From Rhodoferax sp. (GTDB lineage Bacteria; Pseudomonadota; Gammaproteobacteria; Burkholderiales; Burkholderiaceae_C), in the NCBI GenBank assembly GCA_021737905.1, contig JAIPDA010000121.1, positions 1-7,178 on the forward strand: a stretch of DNA of 7,178 bases. Reading direction: 5' to 3'. Below, piece after piece: positions 5,046-7,178 of this stretch. Position numbers and translations under genes: made by a program. Positions within the stretch are counted from its first letter, which is position 1. Every line of letters begins with the position of its first letter. The notes under the pieces are model-generated. The model did no database searches, was not told where the DNA came from, and saw only the letters and a program-made list of their open reading frames with translations.

Positions 5046-6914
5046 TCAGGCTGCCATTCGTTTTTCGATGGCGGCCTTGGTGTCTTTCAGGGCTTGCGGC
5101 AGGTGGTGAGCCAGTTGCGTGAACAGCTCGGTGTGCAATGCCAGCTCTTGCTGCCAGTCGGCTTTGTCCATGCGCGTGACGATGTCAAACTGCTCGGCAC
5201 TGAAGTTCAGGCCGGTCCAGTTCAAGTCCTGGTAACGCGGACTGATACCGCTGAAGTGCTCATGCCCCTGGCCTGAGCCGTCAATGCGCTCAATCATCCA
5301 CTTGAGCACGCGCATGTTTTCGCCGTAACCGGGCCAGACAAACTTGCCGTCTTCCCCTTTGCGAAACCAGTTGGCGGTGTAAATTTTGGGCAGCTTGGCA
5401 CCCTTGGCAGCGAGCTTTTGGCCCATGTCCAGCCAGTGCTGGAAATAGTCGCTCATGTTGTAGCCGGTGAAAGGCAGCATGGCAAACGGGTCGCGGCGCA
5501 CGCTGCCGTTGCCGCCGGCCATGGCAGCCGTGGTCTCAGAGCCCATGGTCGCGGCCATGTAAACCCCTTCTGTCCAGTTGCGCGCCTCTGTCACCAGGGG
5601 CACGGTGGTCGAGCGGCGGCCGCCGAAGATGAACGCATCGATGGTCACGCCCTTCGGGTCGTCCCAGGCGCTGTCGAGCGCCGGGTTGTTGGTGGCGGCC
5701 ACCGTGAAGCGCGAATTCGGGTGGGCGGCCTTGGCGCCGGTCTGCTTGGCGATCTCGGGCGTCCAGTCATGGCCCTGCCAGTCGATCAGGTGGGCCGGCA
5801 GCGCCTTGCCGGGCGCGTCATGCTCCATGCCTTCCCACCAGACATCGCCGTCGTCGGTCAGCGCGACGTTGGTGAAGATGGTGTCCTTGGTCAGGCTGCG
5901 CATGCAGTTCGGATTGGTCAGCATGTTGGTGCCCGGGGCCACGCCAAAGTAGCCGGCCTCGGGGTTGATGGCGCGCAGGCGACCATCGGCTGAAGGCTTG
6001 ATCCAGGCGATGTCGTCACCAATGGTGGTGACCTTCCAGCCCTCAAAGCCGGCGGGTGGCACCAGCATGGAAAAATTGGTCTTGCCGCAGGCGCTGGGGA
6101 ATGCCGCCGCCACGTGGTACTTCCGGCCTTGCGGGTTGGTCACGCCCAGAATCAGCATGTGCTCGGCCAGCCAGCCTTCGTCGCGGCCCATGATGGAGGC
6201 GATGCGCAGCGCAAAGCATTTTTTGCCCAGCAGCGCATTGCCGCCGTAGCCGGAGCCGTAAGACCAGATCTCACGCGTTTCAGGGTAATGCACGATGTAC
6301 TTGGTCTTGTTGCAGGGCCATGCGACGTCTTGTTGCCCGGCTGCCAGCGGCGCGCCCACAGTGTGAATGCAAGGCACGAAATCGCCCTCGGCGCCCAGCA
6401 CGTCATACACGGCACGGCCCATGCGCGTCATGAGCTTCATGTTGACCGCCACGTAGGGGCTGTCTGAGAGTTCGATGCCGATGTGCGCAATCGGCGAGCC
6501 CAGCGGGCCCATCGAAAACGGCACCACGTAGAGCGTGCGGCCTTTCATGCAGCCGTCAAACAGCGGTGCCAGTGTGGCGCGCATCTCAGCTGGGGCCACC
6601 CAGTTGTTGGTCGGGCCGGCATCTTCTTTGTTGGCGGAGCAGATGTAAGTGCGGTCTTCCACGCGGGCCACATCGCTGGGGTCGCTCAGCGCCAGAAAAC
6701 TGTTGGGGCGCTTGAGCGGGTTGAGCTTTTGCATGGTGCCGCCATCGACCAGCCGTTGGCACAAGTGCTGGTATTCGGCCTGGCTGCCGTCGCACCAGTA
6801 AACCGCATCTGGTTTGCACATGGCGGCCACGTCGGCGACCCAGGCGATCAGTTTGGCATGTTTGACATGGGCGGGCACATTCAGTGCGAGCCCTTGCATG
6901 GCGGGGTGGTTCAT
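5046..6914 (-). CDS. pckG: Phosphoenolpyruvate carboxykinase (GTP)
   Basis: It catalyses oxaloacetate + GTP to phosphoenolpyruvate + GDP + CO2 in the cytoplasm, the entry step of gluconeogenesis from TCA-cycle intermediates. The protein has 622 residues, normal for the GTP-dependent family and unlike the shorter ATP enzyme. The nucleotide-binding kinase-1a loop is AFPSACGKTN (271-280) with the reactive Cys276. Metal ligands match Lys232 (GKKCFALRIAS), His252 (AEHMLILG) and Asp301 (GDDIAW). Substrate-binding arginines are found in VARVEDRT (Arg84), NSRFTVAATNN (Arg402) and FGGRR (433-434). The mobile lid is MGSETTAA (457-464). The guanine pocket is NWF...KFVWPGYGEN with Phe517, Phe525 and Tyr530; the last position is Phe in the vertebrate enzymes. 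I chose the ATG at 6914 over the adjacent in-frame TTG at 6917 because GGAG lies seven bases upstream. The gene appears monocistronic, bounded by a foreign terminator upstream and a convergent gene downstream. Confidence 0.97.
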   Translation of the reverse strand: MNHPAMQGLALNVPAHVKHAKLIAWVADVAAMCKPDAVYWCDGSQAEYQHLCQRLVDGGTMQKLNPLKRPNSFLALSDPSDVARVEDRTYICSANKEDAGPTNNWVAPAEMRATLAPLFDGCMKGRTLYVVPFSMGPLGSPIAHIGIELSDSPYVAVNMKLMTRMGRAVYDVLGAEGDFVPCIHTVGAPLAAGQQDVAWPCNKTKYIVHYPETREIWSYGSGYGGNALLGKKCFALRIASIMGRDEGWLAEHMLILGVTNPQGRKYHVAAAFPSACGKTNFSMLVPPAGFEGWKVTTIGDDIAWIKPSADGRLRAINPEAGYFGVAPGTNMLTNPNCMRSLTKDTIFTNVALTDDGDVWWEGMEHDAPGKALPAHLIDWQGHDWTPEIAKQTGAKAAHPNSRFTVAATNNPALDSAWDDPKGVTIDAFIFGGRRSTTVPLVTEARNWTEGVYMAATMGSETTAAMAGGNGSVRRDPFAMLPFTGYNMSDYFQHWLDMGQKLAAKGAKLPKIYTANWFRKGEDGKFVWPGYGENMRVLKWMIERIDGSGQGHEHFSGISPRYQDLNWTGLNFSAEQFDIVTRMDKADWQQELALHTELFTQLAHHLPQALKDTKAAIEKRMAA

Positions 6915-6961
6915 CAAAAAGCTCCAAGGTTAAAAAACGTGATTTCGGCAACTACCCCGTC

Positions 6962-6975
6962 TGGCCTTGCGGCCA
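6962..6975 (-). other. Leader hairpin with GNRA-type tetraloop upstream of pckG
   Basis: In the predicted pckG transcript UGGCC-GCAA-GGCCA folds into a 5-bp stem closed by a GCAA tetraloop, about 50 bases before the start codon. Such loops are unusually stable, but the stem is short and may be chance in GC-rich DNA. The leader as a whole (about 134 bases, 6915-7048) matches no riboswitch class that I recognise. Confidence 0.3.
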
Positions 6976-7054
6976 TTGAAATGGGAGGGGTGGCTGTCGA
7001 AATAGCGCTGTGATGGATCCTGAAGCGAGCAGGTGATGAGCGTCAGGGAAAGTC

Positions 7055-7084
7055 ATTCTAAGAACTTCGGCCCTAAGTTACCAA
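7055..7084 (-). promoter_or_regulatory. Candidate pckG promoter
   Basis: On the minus strand TTGGTA (7084-7079) and TAGAAT (7060-7055) are 18 bases apart and match the -35 and -10 consensus at four and five of six positions. The predicted start is near 7048, giving an untranslated leader of about 134 bases. Direct repeats and a palindrome lie at and just upstream of the -35. Judged by eye; another promoter is possible. Confidence 0.4.
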
Positions 7085-7096
7085 GCGGTTACAAGC
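7077..7096. repeat. Tandem direct repeat overlapping the pckG -35
   Basis: On the plus strand GTTACCAAGC (7077-7086) is followed by GTTACAAGC (7088-7096). The two GTTAC cores are 11 bases apart, one helical turn, so both would face the same side of the DNA. The left copy overlaps the candidate -35. This is the geometry of a tandem activator or repressor site. Confidence 0.4.
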
Positions 7097-7102
7097 TATA
7101 TG

Positions 7103-7119
7103 TATGCAAAACTTGCATA
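7103..7119. repeat. Perfect palindrome TATGCAA-AAC-TTGCATA upstream of pckG
   Basis: Seven-base arms with a three-base centre are exactly self-complementary. A second, outer pair, AAGCTAT (7093-7099) and ATAGCTT (7117-7123), overlaps it with a slightly shifted centre. The inner dyad sits roughly 55-71 bases upstream of the predicted pckG start site, a usual place for an activator. I cannot name the regulator; a 17-bp dyad like this suits a dimeric helix-turn-helix protein such as a GntR- or PrpR/RamB-like factor. Confidence 0.5.
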
Positions 7120-7139
7120 GCTTTATGTCGCCAAGGCGT

Positions 7140-7163
7140 AAAAAAACCCGCCAGGGCGGGTTT
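7140..7163 (-). terminator. Intrinsic terminator of a minus-strand gene beyond the right edge
   Basis: Read on the minus strand, AAACCCGCC and GGCGGGTTT pair as a strong GC-rich stem with a very tight loop (realistically four bases), followed by a run of seven T (7146-7140). On the plus strand the run is only three T and then GGGG, so the minus direction is the functional one. It implies a gene outside the window, transcribed in the same direction as pckG and stopped before the pckG promoter. Confidence 0.8.
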
Positions 7164-7178
7164 GGGGCTGCGGGCCGC

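Noticed and set aside
5418..5993. Long open frame on the plus strand, antisense to pckG (also 5965-6249, 6114-6467 and 6483-7013)
   Set aside because: pckG is certain from its motifs. The antisense frames come from its GC-biased third positions and encode low-complexity His/Arg/Gly/Ala-rich products without a domain.
6915..7048. Riboswitch in the pckG leader
   Set aside because: No conserved core of a known class could be recognised, and only one short hairpin is evident.

Overview
The window reads as an ordinary chromosomal segment of a GC-rich betaproteobacterium, most likely family Comamonadaceae (Rhodoferax/Polaromonas/Hydrogenophaga-like). The basis is the codon use, the style of the GAF-type sensor kinase, and a GTP-type PEP carboxykinase standing as its own transcription unit. 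This taxonomic call is an inference from protein style; no search was run. I see no phage, transposon, CRISPR, tRNA or rRNA.

Layout, left to right: (1) the 3' part of a sensor histidine kinase gene with two GAF domains, a dimerisation/phosphoacceptor helix and a catalytic ATPase domain (+), cut by the left edge; (2) an AT-rich gap of about 115 bases with a likely promoter, then a TetR-family regulator (+); (3) a calcineurin-like metallophosphoesterase (-) whose 3' end overlaps the end of the TetR gene by 31 bases; (4) a LysR-type regulator (-) directly upstream of the phosphoesterase, probably co-transcribed with it; (5) a divergent intergenic region containing a near-ideal operator/promoter arrangement; (6) a small two-helix membrane protein of unknown function (+); (7) pckG, GTP-dependent phosphoenolpyruvate carboxykinase (-), convergent with the membrane protein gene and separated from it by only 16 bases; (8) the pckG control region of about 260 bases, with a leader, a candidate promoter, direct repeats, a palindrome and, at the right edge, a minus-strand intrinsic terminator for a gene lying outside the window.

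The genes do not form one pathway. pckG makes PEP from oxaloacetate for gluconeogenesis. The LysR gene is divergent from the membrane-protein gene, and a strong dyad sits between the -35 and -10 elements of the latter, so LysR control of that gene (and autoregulation) is the simplest hypothesis. The TetR protein and the histidine kinase have no identifiable targets here. I found no convincing new multi-gene system. The points that merit a second look are the regulatory sites at 4394-4432 and 7055-7119, the possibly leaderless TetR gene, and the uncharacterised membrane protein.
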